This document shows positions 33,418-43,412 of a stretch of 64,000 nucleotides of DNA, piece after piece (the stretch's first letter is position 1; every line of letters starts with the position of its first letter). The position numbers and the translations under genes are program-made. The notes beneath the pieces are model-generated. The model had not been told where the DNA came from, did no database searches, and was given only the letters and a program-made list of their open reading frames with translations. Source of the stretch: Armatimonadota bacterium (GTDB lineage Bacteria; Armatimonadota; HRBIN16); NCBI GenBank assembly GCA_026003175.1, contig BPGT01000001.1:310001-374000 (forward strand), written 5' to 3'.

Positions 33418-33627
33418 GGCATTCCTTTCGCGAACAATCCATGCGGTTCCTGCAGGAAAAGGATGCGTAGGCACGTATATGGAAGACAAGGTTCTCGCCA
33501 AGCCAATGTGGAGAAGCCTTACACGAGGACACAATGGTTCGATATCTCCACCCTTTGCACCCTGGTGCCTCAGTAGTGAGAACGCGGAGCGTGACCTACA
33601 ACGGACGGAGGATACGGTAAAGAGAAC

Positions 33628-34593
33628 ATGTCCAGACATCTGCGATTTCGAGCGGAAACCTTCAAAATCGTGCAGTTCACCGATACCCACTGGACGAACT
33701 TCGATGAGCGCGACCATCGCACGCGCCAGGTGATGGAAGCGGTGCTGGAGTACGAAAAACCAGACCTGGTATTCCTGACAGGCGATATGCTGGGCGGAGC
33801 CGATTGCCAAGACCCCGCCCGCGCGATGTTGCAGCTGGTAGAACCGATGGAGAAGCGAGCGATACTCTGGACAGCCGTGATGGGCAACCACGACGACGAA
33901 GGCTCCCTGAGCCGAGAGGAACTCTGGCGCGTGATGGAGATCTGTGCGCACTTTGCAGGCAAACGAGGACCGCGCAACGTGACCGGCGTAGGCAACTACG
34001 TACTACCGATACTGAACCGCAAAGGCGAACGCCCTGCCGCTTTCCTCTGGGGTATCGACTCCAACAGCTACGCTACCACCGACATTGGTGGATGGGGTTG
34101 GATTACCCGTGATCAGATAGCGTGGTATGTGCGCACCGCCTGGCAGGTACGTCAACGCTGGAATATCACCGACGAGGAACGTTCACGCATTCCCGCCCTT
34201 GCCTTCTTCCACATCCCTCTGCCGGAATACGATGAAGTGTGGCGCACGCAGGTCTGCTACGGCGAAAAGCACGAGAACGTTTGCGCTCCCAAAATCAACA
34301 CGGGATTCTTCGCCGCGCTACATGAAGTGGGCGAGGTCATCGGCACGTTCGTCGGACACGAGCATATCAACGACTTCTGGGGCAACCTGTACGGTATCCG
34401 CCTGTGCTACGGTAGGAGCAGTGGATACGGGGGCTACGGTAAAGAAGGTTTCCTGTGCGGGGCAAGGGTCATCGAGCTGCAGGAAGGTGTACGCGACTTC
34501 CACACGTGGCTGAGACTGGAAGATGGCGCTGCGATACTGCGCCAGCCGGAGCACCTGCCGCAGGGATGCTACCAGCGCGACCAGGGGTGTTAA
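33628..34593 (+). CDS. Calcineurin-like metallophosphoesterase
   Basis: 321 residues. All metal-binding motifs of the fold appear in order: VQFTDTHWTNFD, FLTGDMLGGAD, VMGNHDDEGS, AFFHIPLPEYDE and FVGHEHINDFWG. Closest in layout to the Dcr2/purple-acid-like bacterial group with FHIPLPEY. No signal peptide, so probably cytoplasmic. Next gene starts six bases after its stop, on the same strand, so it is probably co-transcribed with the glycosidase. Confidence 0.85.
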   Translation: MSRHLRFRAETFKIVQFTDTHWTNFDERDHRTRQVMEAVLEYEKPDLVFLTGDMLGGADCQDPARAMLQLVEPMEKRAILWTAVMGNHDDEGSLSREELWRVMEICAHFAGKRGPRNVTGVGNYVLPILNRKGERPAAFLWGIDSNSYATTDIGGWGWITRDQIAWYVRTAWQVRQRWNITDEERSRIPALAFFHIPLPEYDEVWRTQVCYGEKHENVCAPKINTGFFAALHEVGEVIGTFVGHEHINDFWGNLYGIRLCYGRSSGYGGYGKEGFLCGARVIELQEGVRDFHTWLRLEDGAAILRQPEHLPQGCYQRDQGC

Positions 34594-34598
34594 AGACG

Positions 34599-37500
34599 AT
34601 GCGTGCGTGCTGGTTCTTTCTCTGGCTCGTCTGTGCACTGGCTCAGGCTGTTCCACTACACGACTTCGAGAGGGAAACGGATTGGGCACAGCATCCCGAC
34701 GGAGGAGTGGAGGTGCGCTTTCGCCTCGATAGCACTCATGTGAAAGAGGGCAAAAAGGCGTTGCACCTCTACTACGAAGATGCTCCTCCTCACTGGGGCA
34801 ACCTGGTTGGTTCGTGCTTCGTGCCCGCCAACGCCACCGCTCTGCACTTCTGGTTGTATGTGCACACAGTGCATCCCGACGCGAAGATGCATATCTGGCT
34901 GATGGAACCTGACGGTGATACGTGGCTACAGCAAGTTACGGTGCTGGGGAAGTCTGTCGGTGAATTGTCCAGAGGCTGGCACGAGGTCATCATGCCCATC
35001 ACTGGCTTCCGGTTTGACGGACGAGGCAACCGCAGGCGCGAGATGTTGTCGGTAGACAAGATGCTCATCGGCTGTAACTTCGGCACAATGGCAGTGACGG
35101 TGGACTGTATGGAATGGGAGGTGCGCACTATGCCCGATTCGACGCCCTTGCCCCGCACACCGCGCTTGACCGTAGAGCAGGGTGAACGAGGACGCATCGC
35201 CATCCTGAACATGGAAGGCTCGCTACCTGACGACTTCCACACCGCGCACCCACCCCAGCAGCTGGCAAAAGCGTTACGTAAAGCAGGCTATGGCGTCACC
35301 CTGCTACAGGCGGGTGACCTCGCCAGCAAGGAAATACTTACCCCGCGCAATTTCGATGCGGTAGTGCTGCCGTACGGTGCGTTCTTTCCGCTTGAAGCAC
35401 GAGAAGCTTTTCTGGCTTACCTGCGCTCCGGTGGCAGTTTCCTGTCTACCGATGGATATGCCTTCGACCGTCCTGTCATGTGGGATGGCAAGCGGTGGCG
35501 TGAGGTGGCACAAACGGTTACCGCTGAAGAACACAACCGCAGCAACACCGAAAGCCGGTTGCGCATCAATACCCGTTATGGCACACCCGGCGATGCTATG
35601 ACTCTATCCCCCGAACAGATTGGCGTGTTTGATCCCTGTTTTCTGCTGAAAGACGCCGTGCAGGTAAAGGCAACAGGCGTGTTCGCCCGCTCTGGGTTAT
35701 CGTGGCGTGCGGAGAAGACGCTACAGGGCTTTTCCGCGAGCGGACTCATCGGCGATAACAACCCGGTATTCCCGTCCATTTATCGCCGATGGATACCTGT
35801 GCTGGAAGTGACCGATGCGAAAGGTAACCTGCGCGGAACTGCCCTCAGCATCCTGCATAACTTCGCGGGCGCTTACGAAGGCTCCAGCTGGGCGTTCAGC
35901 GGCGTCACCTCCGGGCAACCCCTGCTGATAGGAAGTGCCGACCGTGAGCAGCTGCTGGCGCAGGTAGTGGAACGCATCGTGCGAAAAGTGTATCTGCATA
36001 GCCTGCGCACCGACTATGCCTGCTACGAACGAGGGGAGATGGCTCAAATCAGTGTGGATGTGGTCCACTTCGGCACGCAGCCCGAGCAGATGCAGGTGGT
36101 ATTGAAGGTTTCGGGACGAACGATAACACGGCGTGAATTTGCTCTGCAGCCCGGTGAGACGCAAACCCTCAGCGAGACGGTAGATACCCGCAGGCTGCGA
36201 GGTGACTTCCATCGGGTGCGTGCGGAGTTGTGGCAGAACAATAGTCTGGTGGACACAATAGAATCCGCCTTCTGTTTGCGGGACGAAGCTGTTATCGCGA
36301 GAGGTCCGAAGGTGGGCTGGCAGGATAACTATCTTACCGTCGATGGGCAGCCAGTCATTCTGGTCGGTACCAACCAGACAGGTATGATGTTCTTCTCCGC
36401 CAACGAGAACCCCGCCGTATGGGAACGCGATTTGCGCCTGATGGCACAGCACAATATCCGCATCCTGCGTATCCTGCACTTTTCACCCTTCGCAAAAGAT
36501 GGCTACAAAGGGAGCGGACACCATACCTCGCTCGACCTGTTACCTCCTCCGCCCAAGCGGTTGCAACGTCAGATGGACGCCATCGTGCAACTGGCGCAGA
36601 AGCACGGCATCATCATCTTCCTCTCCCTGCATGACTGGCTGGGCGTGGTGCTGAGCGATGAAGAGCTGCAGGCGCAGCGCGAATGGAACCGCTACTGGGC
36701 GGAGCGATACCGCAATGTGCCCGGCATCCTGTACGACATCCAGAACGAGCCATCGGTGGAGGTAACGGACACCCCTCTCGTGCGTCGGCTGTGGAACGAA
36801 TGGCTGAAGGCGCGCTATGGCTCAGACGAAGCTTTGCGCAGGGCGTGGCGTGTGCAACCACCGGAGGCTCCTCTGCCGAACGTGCCGCTGGGCAACCGTA
36901 CTGACCAGTGGGATGATGTGCGCACCGCCGACCTCAAGCGGTTTGAAGCTGAACTGTTGAATCGTTGGGTCAAAGCAAACGTGGAGGGTATCAAGTCAGG
37001 TGACCCCGACGCGCTGGTATGCGTGGGTTATCTGCCCAGTATGCCTCCTGCCGATAAGATTCTGGGCACACGCTATACCGATTTCTCCAACATGCACTAC
37101 TACGGTCCTCTGCACGACTTCCCGCCGGAGTTTAAACTGATTGACCGGCGCGCGACCGGCAAGGGATTGAGCCTCGGCGAGTTCGGGGCACAGGAGGCGC
37201 ACGATGCGCGAATCAACGGGCAGACGGGATTACCTGTGGAAGCCAGCGTGACCAGATTCCAGCAGGTGCTGCACTATGCCGTGGGGTTGGGCGCAACCTT
37301 TCTTTGCAACTGGGACTGGAAGGACCTCGACGAGATGGTCTTCCCTTGGGGGCTGGTGCATTACGGCACGCCGGTTGGCAAACCCTGGCTACATACGCTG
37401 GCACAGGGTGCAGAGCTGCTGAAGCGCGTGCAACCCGTTTACGAACCGCCACGGGTGTACCTGCTGGTGCCTGACAGCCATCGCATTGGCGCGCAGTTCG

Positions 37501-38426
37501 AACGCATCCACCGTGCGCTGCAATACGCGGTGCAGGCACTGCTGGATTGTGGGGTGGACTTCGGTGTGTTGAATGAAGAAGACCTTGCGGAGATACCCCG
37601 CGCAGCGAAAGCCGTCTTCTGGCCCCTGCCTTATTGCCCGACGGATGAGACTTTCCATACAGTGCTGCAGTGGGTTCAGCAGGGTGGTGTGCTGTATTTT
37701 TCTGGCCATATCGGTTTTGACCGCGCCCGCCAGCCCACCCAAAGCGAGCGGTTCCGGTTACTTGGTCTGCCTGAACAACCTGCCCTCTCGCCTTTTGAGA
37801 GAAAGCCCGAACAATGGGAAGGGCACCCCATAGTGGGAGGTGCCAGCAGGGGGAAGGTAGTATATGTGCCGTCGCCGGTGGAGCTGGCGCCGTCTGCCGT
37901 GCTCGCCCAGACCTACCGACAGGTGCTCCAGGTGGCAGGGGTAGATTTCGCCAGTGTCCGTGTGACTGGAAACGCGGTGCGTGTCCAGACCATCCCCACG
38001 CGCGATGGCGGCAGGTTATACGTGTTCGTTCGCGCCGATGAGACACGAGGAGAAAGCCGAGTAACTCTGCCTGCACACAGAGTGTCTCTCCTTCTGAAGC
38101 CAATGGGATGCGCCTTCGTGCTGGCGAACGGCAAGGGTGAGGTGCTCGCGGTGGAGAGCGAGGGGGATCTGCAGGTGGATGGGCAAGTGATAGCAAAAGC
38201 GGACGGACACTTCGCGCTGGTGTCGCTGGACGGACAAGGGCTTACCCGTTCAAGACGGATTCTGGTGTTGCCTCACCAGCAGCGCGAGGTGAATCTGTAT
38301 TTGCATCCGCGTGGTCGCTGTACGGTGAGCACCTTGGCGAAGGTAGCTTCCGCCCGAACAGAGCACCGAGCGTCGCCTGTTATTCGGTTCGGCGCAGGTG
38401 AGGTGGCGATAGTAGTGGCGCAGTGA
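34599..38426 (+). CDS. Large secreted glycoside hydrolase-like protein
   Basis: 1275 residues from the ATG at 34599. Signal peptide MRACWFFLWLVCALAQA. Residues ~20-190 look like a carbohydrate-binding jelly roll. About 200-500 resembles a glutamine-amidotransferase-like domain (RIAILNMEGSLP, AYLRSGGSFLSTDGYAF). From about 560 a GH-A-clan (GH5/GH42-like) TIM barrel with RILRILHFSPFA, YDIQNEPSVEVTD (acid/base Glu after Asn) and LSLGEFGAQEAH (nucleophile Glu). A second amidotransferase-like and beta-rich part follows (VLQWVQQGGVLYFSGHIGFD). Acts outside the cell on plant or bacterial polysaccharide; the exact linkage cannot be read. Confidence 0.82.
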   Translation: MRACWFFLWLVCALAQAVPLHDFERETDWAQHPDGGVEVRFRLDSTHVKEGKKALHLYYEDAPPHWGNLVGSCFVPANATALHFWLYVHTVHPDAKMHIWLMEPDGDTWLQQVTVLGKSVGELSRGWHEVIMPITGFRFDGRGNRRREMLSVDKMLIGCNFGTMAVTVDCMEWEVRTMPDSTPLPRTPRLTVEQGERGRIAILNMEGSLPDDFHTAHPPQQLAKALRKAGYGVTLLQAGDLASKEILTPRNFDAVVLPYGAFFPLEAREAFLAYLRSGGSFLSTDGYAFDRPVMWDGKRWREVAQTVTAEEHNRSNTESRLRINTRYGTPGDAMTLSPEQIGVFDPCFLLKDAVQVKATGVFARSGLSWRAEKTLQGFSASGLIGDNNPVFPSIYRRWIPVLEVTDAKGNLRGTALSILHNFAGAYEGSSWAFSGVTSGQPLLIGSADREQLLAQVVERIVRKVYLHSLRTDYACYERGEMAQISVDVVHFGTQPEQMQVVLKVSGRTITRREFALQPGETQTLSETVDTRRLRGDFHRVRAELWQNNSLVDTIESAFCLRDEAVIARGPKVGWQDNYLTVDGQPVILVGTNQTGMMFFSANENPAVWERDLRLMAQHNIRILRILHFSPFAKDGYKGSGHHTSLDLLPPPPKRLQRQMDAIVQLAQKHGIIIFLSLHDWLGVVLSDEELQAQREWNRYWAERYRNVPGILYDIQNEPSVEVTDTPLVRRLWNEWLKARYGSDEALRRAWRVQPPEAPLPNVPLGNRTDQWDDVRTADLKRFEAELLNRWVKANVEGIKSGDPDALVCVGYLPSMPPADKILGTRYTDFSNMHYYGPLHDFPPEFKLIDRRATGKGLSLGEFGAQEAHDARINGQTGLPVEASVTRFQQVLHYAVGLGATFLCNWDWKDLDEMVFPWGLVHYGTPVGKPWLHTLAQGAELLKRVQPVYEPPRVYLLVPDSHRIGAQFERIHRALQYAVQALLDCGVDFGVLNEEDLAEIPRAAKAVFWPLPYCPTDETFHTVLQWVQQGGVLYFSGHIGFDRARQPTQSERFRLLGLPEQPALSPFERKPEQWEGHPIVGGASRGKVVYVPSPVELAPSAVLAQTYRQVLQVAGVDFASVRVTGNAVRVQTIPTRDGGRLYVFVRADETRGESRVTLPAHRVSLLLKPMGCAFVLANGKGEVLAVESEGDLQVDGQVIAKADGHFALVSLDGQGLTRSRRILVLPHQQREVNLYLHPRGRCTVSTLAKVASARTEHRASPVIRFGAGEVAIVVAQ

Positions 38427-38488
38427 GGCAGGCAGAGTTAACTCCGTGTAGAGCATCTCGTAACTGCTGTGCCGCCATTCGAGAGATG

Positions 38489-38635
38489 TCACCTCGCAGG
38501 TAGCGACCAAGCACAATCTCGCACCACATCTGCTGAAGCCCTACTTCCGTGACGCGCCTCGAAAATTCCGGTTTCATTCATCTGGGTTGCTCGCAATAAG
38601 AGAGCGACGAGCTCCTCTTTCGCTTTTACAGTCAT
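38489..38635 (-). pseudogene. Small antitoxin-like ORF, possibly frameshifted
   Basis: MTVKAKEELVALLLRATQMN in one frame is followed, after a one-base shift, by EFSRRVTEVGLQQMWCEIVL and GRYLRGDISRMAAQQL in another (down to about 38430). Joined, they vaguely resemble a UPF0175-type antitoxin with its C-terminal RISxxxAAxL motif. GGTGAG precedes the ATG. Low confidence: it could also be two chance frames. Confidence 0.25.
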
Positions 38636-38668
38636 GGACTCACCCCTTGTATTATACCGCTTCACTTC

Positions 38669-40936
38669 CTATCTCTGTTTTGGCAAAGCAACAGCTAAGG
38701 CTACCAGCGCACGCAGCTCGCAGGCATCCAGCGAGAGATTCAGCACGGTTCTGTCCCTTTCCACTCGCACGGGTTTTATCTCCTTGCCGGTTACCGCGTC
38801 CACAACTTTGCCTGCAAAGGGCAGGGTGATTCGCACGTTCCGTTTAGGCTGCCAGCCGATATGCGCTACCGCCACGTACGTGCCATAACGACCGCCCTGC
38901 GTGGGTATCGCGCGTACGACCACCTCCGGGTCGGCGCAGGCATCAGCCAACCGACGGCTGGGCAGGGCGGGCAACGCCAGAAACGCCGCGTTGAAACGAC
39001 GCACATATTCGGGAAAACCACGATAATGCGTATTGCCCACCAGGTACCCCAGATAAAACGGGTCGCCGAACGCGACGGCGCGTACCTCCGCTGCCATGCA
39101 GTAAGGTCCCGCTCGCTCCACGTCCGACAAAAAATCGCCCAGAATGCCTCCGTCGCGGTGCTCATTCAGCGAGTACATACGCACCATCGCCAGTCCGGAG
39201 CGGGTACGAAAGGCGTCCATATCCTCCGGGCGGGATACCGAGTAGATGCGATGGAATGGATAGGTGAAAAGCACCCCTTCGGTATCGCGATAGTTTTCGA
39301 CGTCTGCACGGGGTTCCCCATGCTGCCATTCGTCGGTGCCCCATGTGTCCGGATAGCGGGTGATACTGCGCAGATAGCGGTCGGTGCGCAAAAGCTCATC
39401 CAGAGATACCGCCTCCCACCACTGAGGCAACAGCGGCTTCCACATCTCTATATCATCGGTCACTACCGTCTTGCCGCGATCCAGAGGCGGACCCGGTTCG
39501 CCCGTCCAGTTCGTCCAGAAAAGCAGGCAATGCGGGGATACCTTCTCACCCAGGTAGTCGCGCAGGGCGAGGAAAAAGGCTTTGCGCTTGCCCAGCCACC
39601 AGTTGCGGTAACGCTCTAGCAGCTGGGTATCTGCCTGTAGCATCTGCCGAGTGACTACCTGCCCACCGTTTGCTTCCTGGCTGAACCGCTCCAATGCATC
39701 GTCCGAGAAGCTGATGGGAATATGGCTCACGCGGTTGCGGAACCACGCTCCGAGAAACCTCACCTGCCCCTTGAAACGCAAAATGGTCGCATCCAGCAGG
39801 CGTTTGGCGTCTTCTAGCGTGCGCGGGTCGGTGACGTCCGCATGGTACAGCTCACCCCACCAGATGCCGGTATACGGCTGACCCGGTCCCTTCAGCGGTA
39901 CGCATTGCACCACCCTGTTTAAGCCCATGCTCCCTGCATACTCATAGTAGGGCAAAACCGTCAACCCGTAACGTGCCGCGATGTGCAGGATACGTTCCCA
40001 CCGCTTGGGGTCGTGTGAGGGCACATACCAGTTATTGTCACCTGCATCCCAGCCCTGATTGTGCCCAAACTCCAGCAGGTCTTTGCAGAAAGTATTGATC
40101 CCCAGAAAGCGCATTGTGTGCGCTTTGAACTCGAAGAAGCGCGTCATATCTACGCCCGGCTGCGCTTGTCGCGGGTTCGCCGATTCTGCGTAACCGTCCG
40201 CCATCTCTTCGCGCACGAAGATATAACGTTTCGGTAGCGGGTCGGGAGGCAGACGTAGCGGCTGGTACAGCTTACGCACATCCGGCACACGAAAGAGGCG
40301 GATACGATACACAGCGGGACCAGCGGATACAGGGTCGTCACCGGGATCGGGGCGCAGGATAATCACCCAGAAGCCGTCCTCCGGCTTATCGGGGCGGTTC
40401 AGTTCCTCGCGTGTGCGTTTGAGCCCGTAAAACCGCTCAAACAGGAAGAACATCTGACGCCACGTCTGATACTTGCCCGATAGCGGGAACTTCAGCGATT
40501 CAGCATTGCTTGCCACATAGCCGTGCATACTGTCACCTAACGTGTTGCCCGTGTGGAAGCCTTGAAATACCTCGCAACCCCTGTTAACCACATGGAAGGT
40601 GCGCGGTTTGTCTTCGGGATAGTCTATCGCCAGCACATACGCTTCGCCCGGCTTCAACCCTTTACCCTTGCCCAATCGATAGGCGAAGTAAGCCGCGCCC
40701 TTTTGCTCCGGCGAAGACGGTAGCACACGACACGGCTTGCCCAAAACGGTCTCGATGCGCGACACACCGGGTGCGGATTCCACGAACTCATGCGAGTCGC
40801 TAGGATTTGCGCACAACACCTCGTCCACCAGCGGCAACCTGCCGAATGGCTCACCCAGGTCTATCAGAGGTTGCCCTAAAACGCTCGGGATGCATGTCCA
40901 CCATATCAACGCAATCCACACCACAAAACTGTGCAT
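38669..40936 (-). CDS. Secreted TIM-barrel hydrolase-like protein
   Basis: 755 residues from the ATG at 40936, GGGGAG just upstream. Signal peptide MHSFVVWIALIWWTCIPSVL then GQ. A beta-rich part to about residue 230, then a barrel-like region (FFEFKAHTMRFLGINTFCKD, YGLTVLPYYEYAGSMG, CLLFWTNWTGEP) and a C-terminal beta-sandwich (RNVRITLPFAGKVVDAVTGK). Resembles proteins annotated as hypothetical glycosyl hydrolases, but I cannot place it in a GH family or name catalytic residues. MITE copy B lies 38 bases upstream of its start. Confidence 0.65.
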   Translation of the reverse strand: MHSFVVWIALIWWTCIPSVLGQPLIDLGEPFGRLPLVDEVLCANPSDSHEFVESAPGVSRIETVLGKPCRVLPSSPEQKGAAYFAYRLGKGKGLKPGEAYVLAIDYPEDKPRTFHVVNRGCEVFQGFHTGNTLGDSMHGYVASNAESLKFPLSGKYQTWRQMFFLFERFYGLKRTREELNRPDKPEDGFWVIILRPDPGDDPVSAGPAVYRIRLFRVPDVRKLYQPLRLPPDPLPKRYIFVREEMADGYAESANPRQAQPGVDMTRFFEFKAHTMRFLGINTFCKDLLEFGHNQGWDAGDNNWYVPSHDPKRWERILHIAARYGLTVLPYYEYAGSMGLNRVVQCVPLKGPGQPYTGIWWGELYHADVTDPRTLEDAKRLLDATILRFKGQVRFLGAWFRNRVSHIPISFSDDALERFSQEANGGQVVTRQMLQADTQLLERYRNWWLGKRKAFFLALRDYLGEKVSPHCLLFWTNWTGEPGPPLDRGKTVVTDDIEMWKPLLPQWWEAVSLDELLRTDRYLRSITRYPDTWGTDEWQHGEPRADVENYRDTEGVLFTYPFHRIYSVSRPEDMDAFRTRSGLAMVRMYSLNEHRDGGILGDFLSDVERAGPYCMAAEVRAVAFGDPFYLGYLVGNTHYRGFPEYVRRFNAAFLALPALPSRRLADACADPEVVVRAIPTQGGRYGTYVAVAHIGWQPKRNVRITLPFAGKVVDAVTGKEIKPVRVERDRTVLNLSLDACELRALVALAVALPKQR

Positions 40937-40973
40937 CTCCCCACTTCCGCGATGAGCAATGAGCAATTTCCAT

Positions 40974-41159
40974 GAGGGTGTTCGAAATTGCTGGTTGAAT
41001 GGATAGATAACCTAACCCCCTTGCCCCCTTCCCTGCAAGGGAAGGGGGAACGCCCCTCTCCTCGCAGGAGAGGGGACGGGGGTGAGGTAAGGCAGGGATA
41101 GCAAGAACGCCTCTCTCCTTGCGCTACAACCAACTTCTCAACAATTCTCGAACACCCTC
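40974..41159 (-). mobile_element. 186-bp MITE, copy B
   Basis: Ends GAGGGTGTTCGA...TCGAACACCCTC. Ten-base target duplication CAATTTCCAT (left copy ends at 40973, right copy 41160-41169). One central base pair differs from the other copies (CCTCGCAGGAG instead of CCTCGTAGGAG). The right target copy ends on the first T of a TTGACA. Confidence 0.92.
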
Positions 41160-41168
41160 CAATTTCCA

Positions 41169-41197
41169 TTGACAACTGATAACCCATTCGGTATGAT
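41169..41197 (+). promoter_or_regulatory. Sigma-70 promoter beside MITE copy B
   Basis: TTGACA at 41169-41174, 17-base spacer, TATGAT at 41192-41197. It points toward the acetyltransferase gene, 228 bases away. Only a short frame lies between; nothing else is visible in 41198-41340. Confidence 0.7.
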
Positions 41198-41340
41198 ATC
41201 GCTGAAAACCTGTTGGGTGTGCCAGTTAGTGGTATCGAATCTCCGAACAAGCGAGGACCTAAAACCTCTAGATGGCGTCTACTACATTGACCCACCAGCA
41301 GTCATATCGGACAGGCGGTTCATGAAGCTGATTTACTCCA

Positions 41341-41368
41341 TTGACAGGTTCCTGCTGCACGATATATA
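41341..41368 (+). promoter_or_regulatory. Second promoter of the acetyltransferase operon
   Basis: TTGACA, 16-base spacer, TATATA, 57 bases before the ATG at 41425. Closer to the gene than the MITE-associated promoter. Confidence 0.55.
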
Positions 41369-41424
41369 GCACCTGCTTAGTAGAATCCGAACAAATAGCA
41401 GCACCAGATAATGAGGTAAGCCAG

Positions 41425-42228
41425 ATGCATCTCGGTATCGACAAGGAAACGCTTACCCAGGAACTGCGCCGTCTGGGTCTTTCACGGAGCATGGATGTGC
41501 TCGTGCATTCTTCGCTCAGCAGCATCGGCTGGGTGGAGGGCGGCGCGGATACCGTCATTGACGCCCTGCTCTCGGCGCTGTCGCCGGCGGGAACGATCCT
41601 GATGCCTGCACTGAACGGCTCACCGCAAGATTCGCCTCAAAACCCTCCGCGCATGGACGTGCGCAGCACACCCTGCCCCAAATGGATTGGCGTTATCCCG
41701 GAGGCTTTCCGGCGCCGCCCGGGCGTAAGGCGCAGCCTGCATCCCACCCACTCGGTCACTGCGCTGGGCGCACGTGCCGACTTCTATACCGAAGGACACG
41801 AACACTGCCAGACTCCCTGTGGCGCGGGTAGTCCCTACGTGAAGCTGATGGACAGTGGGGGATACATCCTGCTGCTGGGCTGTAATCAGCAGAGCAATAC
41901 CAGCCTGCATGCGCTGGAGGAACTGGCGGGAGTGCCCTATCACCTGCAGGACGGCTGGACGGATGGCGTGGTAGTGGACGCGGACGGGCGCGAAATCATC
42001 GTGCGCAACCGCCTGCACCTGTGGCGATGGGAACGGGATTTTGCCAAGGTGGACGAGCCGCTCCGCGAGGCTAGAGCGATGCGCGAAGAGATGGTAGGCA
42101 ACGCGTACTGTCGCCTCATCGATGCGGGGGCGATGCGGCAAGTGCTCCTGCCCATCCTGCAGCGGGAACCGCTCTGGCTGCTTTCGGACAGGGCGCGGGA
42201 ACAGTTCTTGAGGAGCCAGCAGAGATGA
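41425..42228 (+). CDS. AAC(3)-family N-acetyltransferase
   Basis: 267 residues from the ATG at 41425 (MHLGIDKETLTQELRRLGLS), GAGG upstream. Antibiotic_NAT fold: VLVHSSLSSIGWVEGGADTV, GTILMPALNGSPQ, PTHSVTALGARADF (active-site His) and GGYILLLGCNQQSNTSLHA. Transfers acetyl from acetyl-CoA to an amino group. Named for aminoglycoside resistance, but most environmental members (YokD type) have other or unknown substrates. Overlaps the SpoIID gene by four bases. Confidence 0.87.
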   Translation: MHLGIDKETLTQELRRLGLSRSMDVLVHSSLSSIGWVEGGADTVIDALLSALSPAGTILMPALNGSPQDSPQNPPRMDVRSTPCPKWIGVIPEAFRRRPGVRRSLHPTHSVTALGARADFYTEGHEHCQTPCGAGSPYVKLMDSGGYILLLGCNQQSNTSLHALEELAGVPYHLQDGWTDGVVVDADGREIIVRNRLHLWRWERDFAKVDEPLREARAMREEMVGNAYCRLIDAGAMRQVLLPILQREPLWLLSDRAREQFLRSQQR

Positions 42229-43412
42229 GGCATCTGCTCTGGTGCACGGTGCTCTTGCTGTTTTCCTTGCCTATGATGGCGCAGGAGCCGTTCAACCCCG
42301 AAGTGCGCGTGTGGCTGACGCGCTGGCAAAATACCCCTCTGCGCATTAGCAGCGACTCCCCATGGAGGGCAACTGGTGCAGGGGAAACATGCGTTATCCC
42401 CGCTGGCGAAATCGCAACGGTGGAGCGCAATGATACACAGTTAACCCTTCGCGCTGGGGACAAAAGCTTGCGGGCAGAGGAGTGGACCCTAGAAGGAGGT
42501 GCACCGCTGAGCCTCTCCAACGCGCAGGACCACAACGGGCGCAGTTACCGGGGTAAACTGCTGTTGTATGTTCGAAAAGGCAAATTGCAGGTGGTGAATG
42601 TGCTGCCTCTGGAAGACTATTTGCTGGGCGTGGTTCCTCTGGAGATGCCCCCTGGCTTTCCCACAGAAGCGTTAAAGGCACAGGCTATCGCTGCGCGCAG
42701 CTGGACGGTGCGCAACCGCCACAAGCACGAGGCAGACAGCGTGGACATATGCGACGGCACGCACTGCCAGGTGTACGGCGGCGTCGCTGCCGAGAGGGAA
42801 ACTACGACGCTGGCAGTGCGAGACACCACTGGTCTCATCATGATTAACGGTGACGCTCCTGTAGACGGTGCTTACACCGCCGATTGCGGTGGACAACCGG
42901 CTTCCAACAATAGCGCGAACACCCCTCCTGCCGACCGCGACGAATCGGGCAGAGATTACTGCGCTGCCAACCCCAGGCACCACTGGTCGCTGGGTTTTGC
43001 TTTTCTGGAAGTCTGGCAGGCGGCAGCAGAGAAGGATTCTGCGCAGCAGATACCGAAGGGTGAAAATGACGTGCAAATCATGCAAACCGATGCAAGCGGG
43101 CGAGTGGTCATGCTTCGTGTCCGCTGGGGTGAGCAAACGTACGAGGTGAGCGGCGCACGGTTGCGCGACCGATTGTCTTTGCCGTCCACCCTGTTCAGCG
43201 TGCGTTTAGATCAGGGTAATACTGTCGTCTTCGAAGGCAGCGGTTCCGGGCACGGAAACGGGTTGTGCCAGTGGGGGGCGGCGGGTAGAGCACGGGCTGG
43301 ACAAAAGGCGGAAGACATCTTGCACTCATACTACCCCGGCGCACAGATTGCGCCGCTAAGCGAGGCGATGTGGGAATGGCGAAGGGTTCGGAAGCCGAAT
43401 TCCGCCCGTTGA
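42225..43412 (+). CDS. SpoIID/LytB-domain protein
   Basis: 395 residues. Signal peptide MRHLLWCTVLLLFSLPMMAQ. The SpoIID domain is clear: VVNVLPLEDYLLGVVPLEMP, AQAIAARSWTVRN, CDGTHCQVYGG, YTADCGGQP and GSGHGNGLCQWGAAGRARAG. Family members are lytic transglycosylases that cut stripped glycan strands. No sporulation genes are near. The start overlaps the acetyltransferase stop (ATGA), and the next gene begins within its 3' end, so these form one operon. Confidence 0.9.
   Translation: MRHLLWCTVLLLFSLPMMAQEPFNPEVRVWLTRWQNTPLRISSDSPWRATGAGETCVIPAGEIATVERNDTQLTLRAGDKSLRAEEWTLEGGAPLSLSNAQDHNGRSYRGKLLLYVRKGKLQVVNVLPLEDYLLGVVPLEMPPGFPTEALKAQAIAARSWTVRNRHKHEADSVDICDGTHCQVYGGVAAERETTTLAVRDTTGLIMINGDAPVDGAYTADCGGQPASNNSANTPPADRDESGRDYCAANPRHHWSLGFAFLEVWQAAAEKDSAQQIPKGENDVQIMQTDASGRVVMLRVRWGEQTYEVSGARLRDRLSLPSTLFSVRLDQGNTVVFEGSGSGHGNGLCQWGAAGRARAGQKAEDILHSYYPGAQIAPLSEAMWEWRRVRKPNSAR

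Noticed and set aside
33417-33951. N-terminal extension of the membrane protein next to the right tRNA
   Set aside because: The extension overlaps the start of the divergent phosphoesterase and has no family likeness; the ATG at 33417 has a ribosome site.
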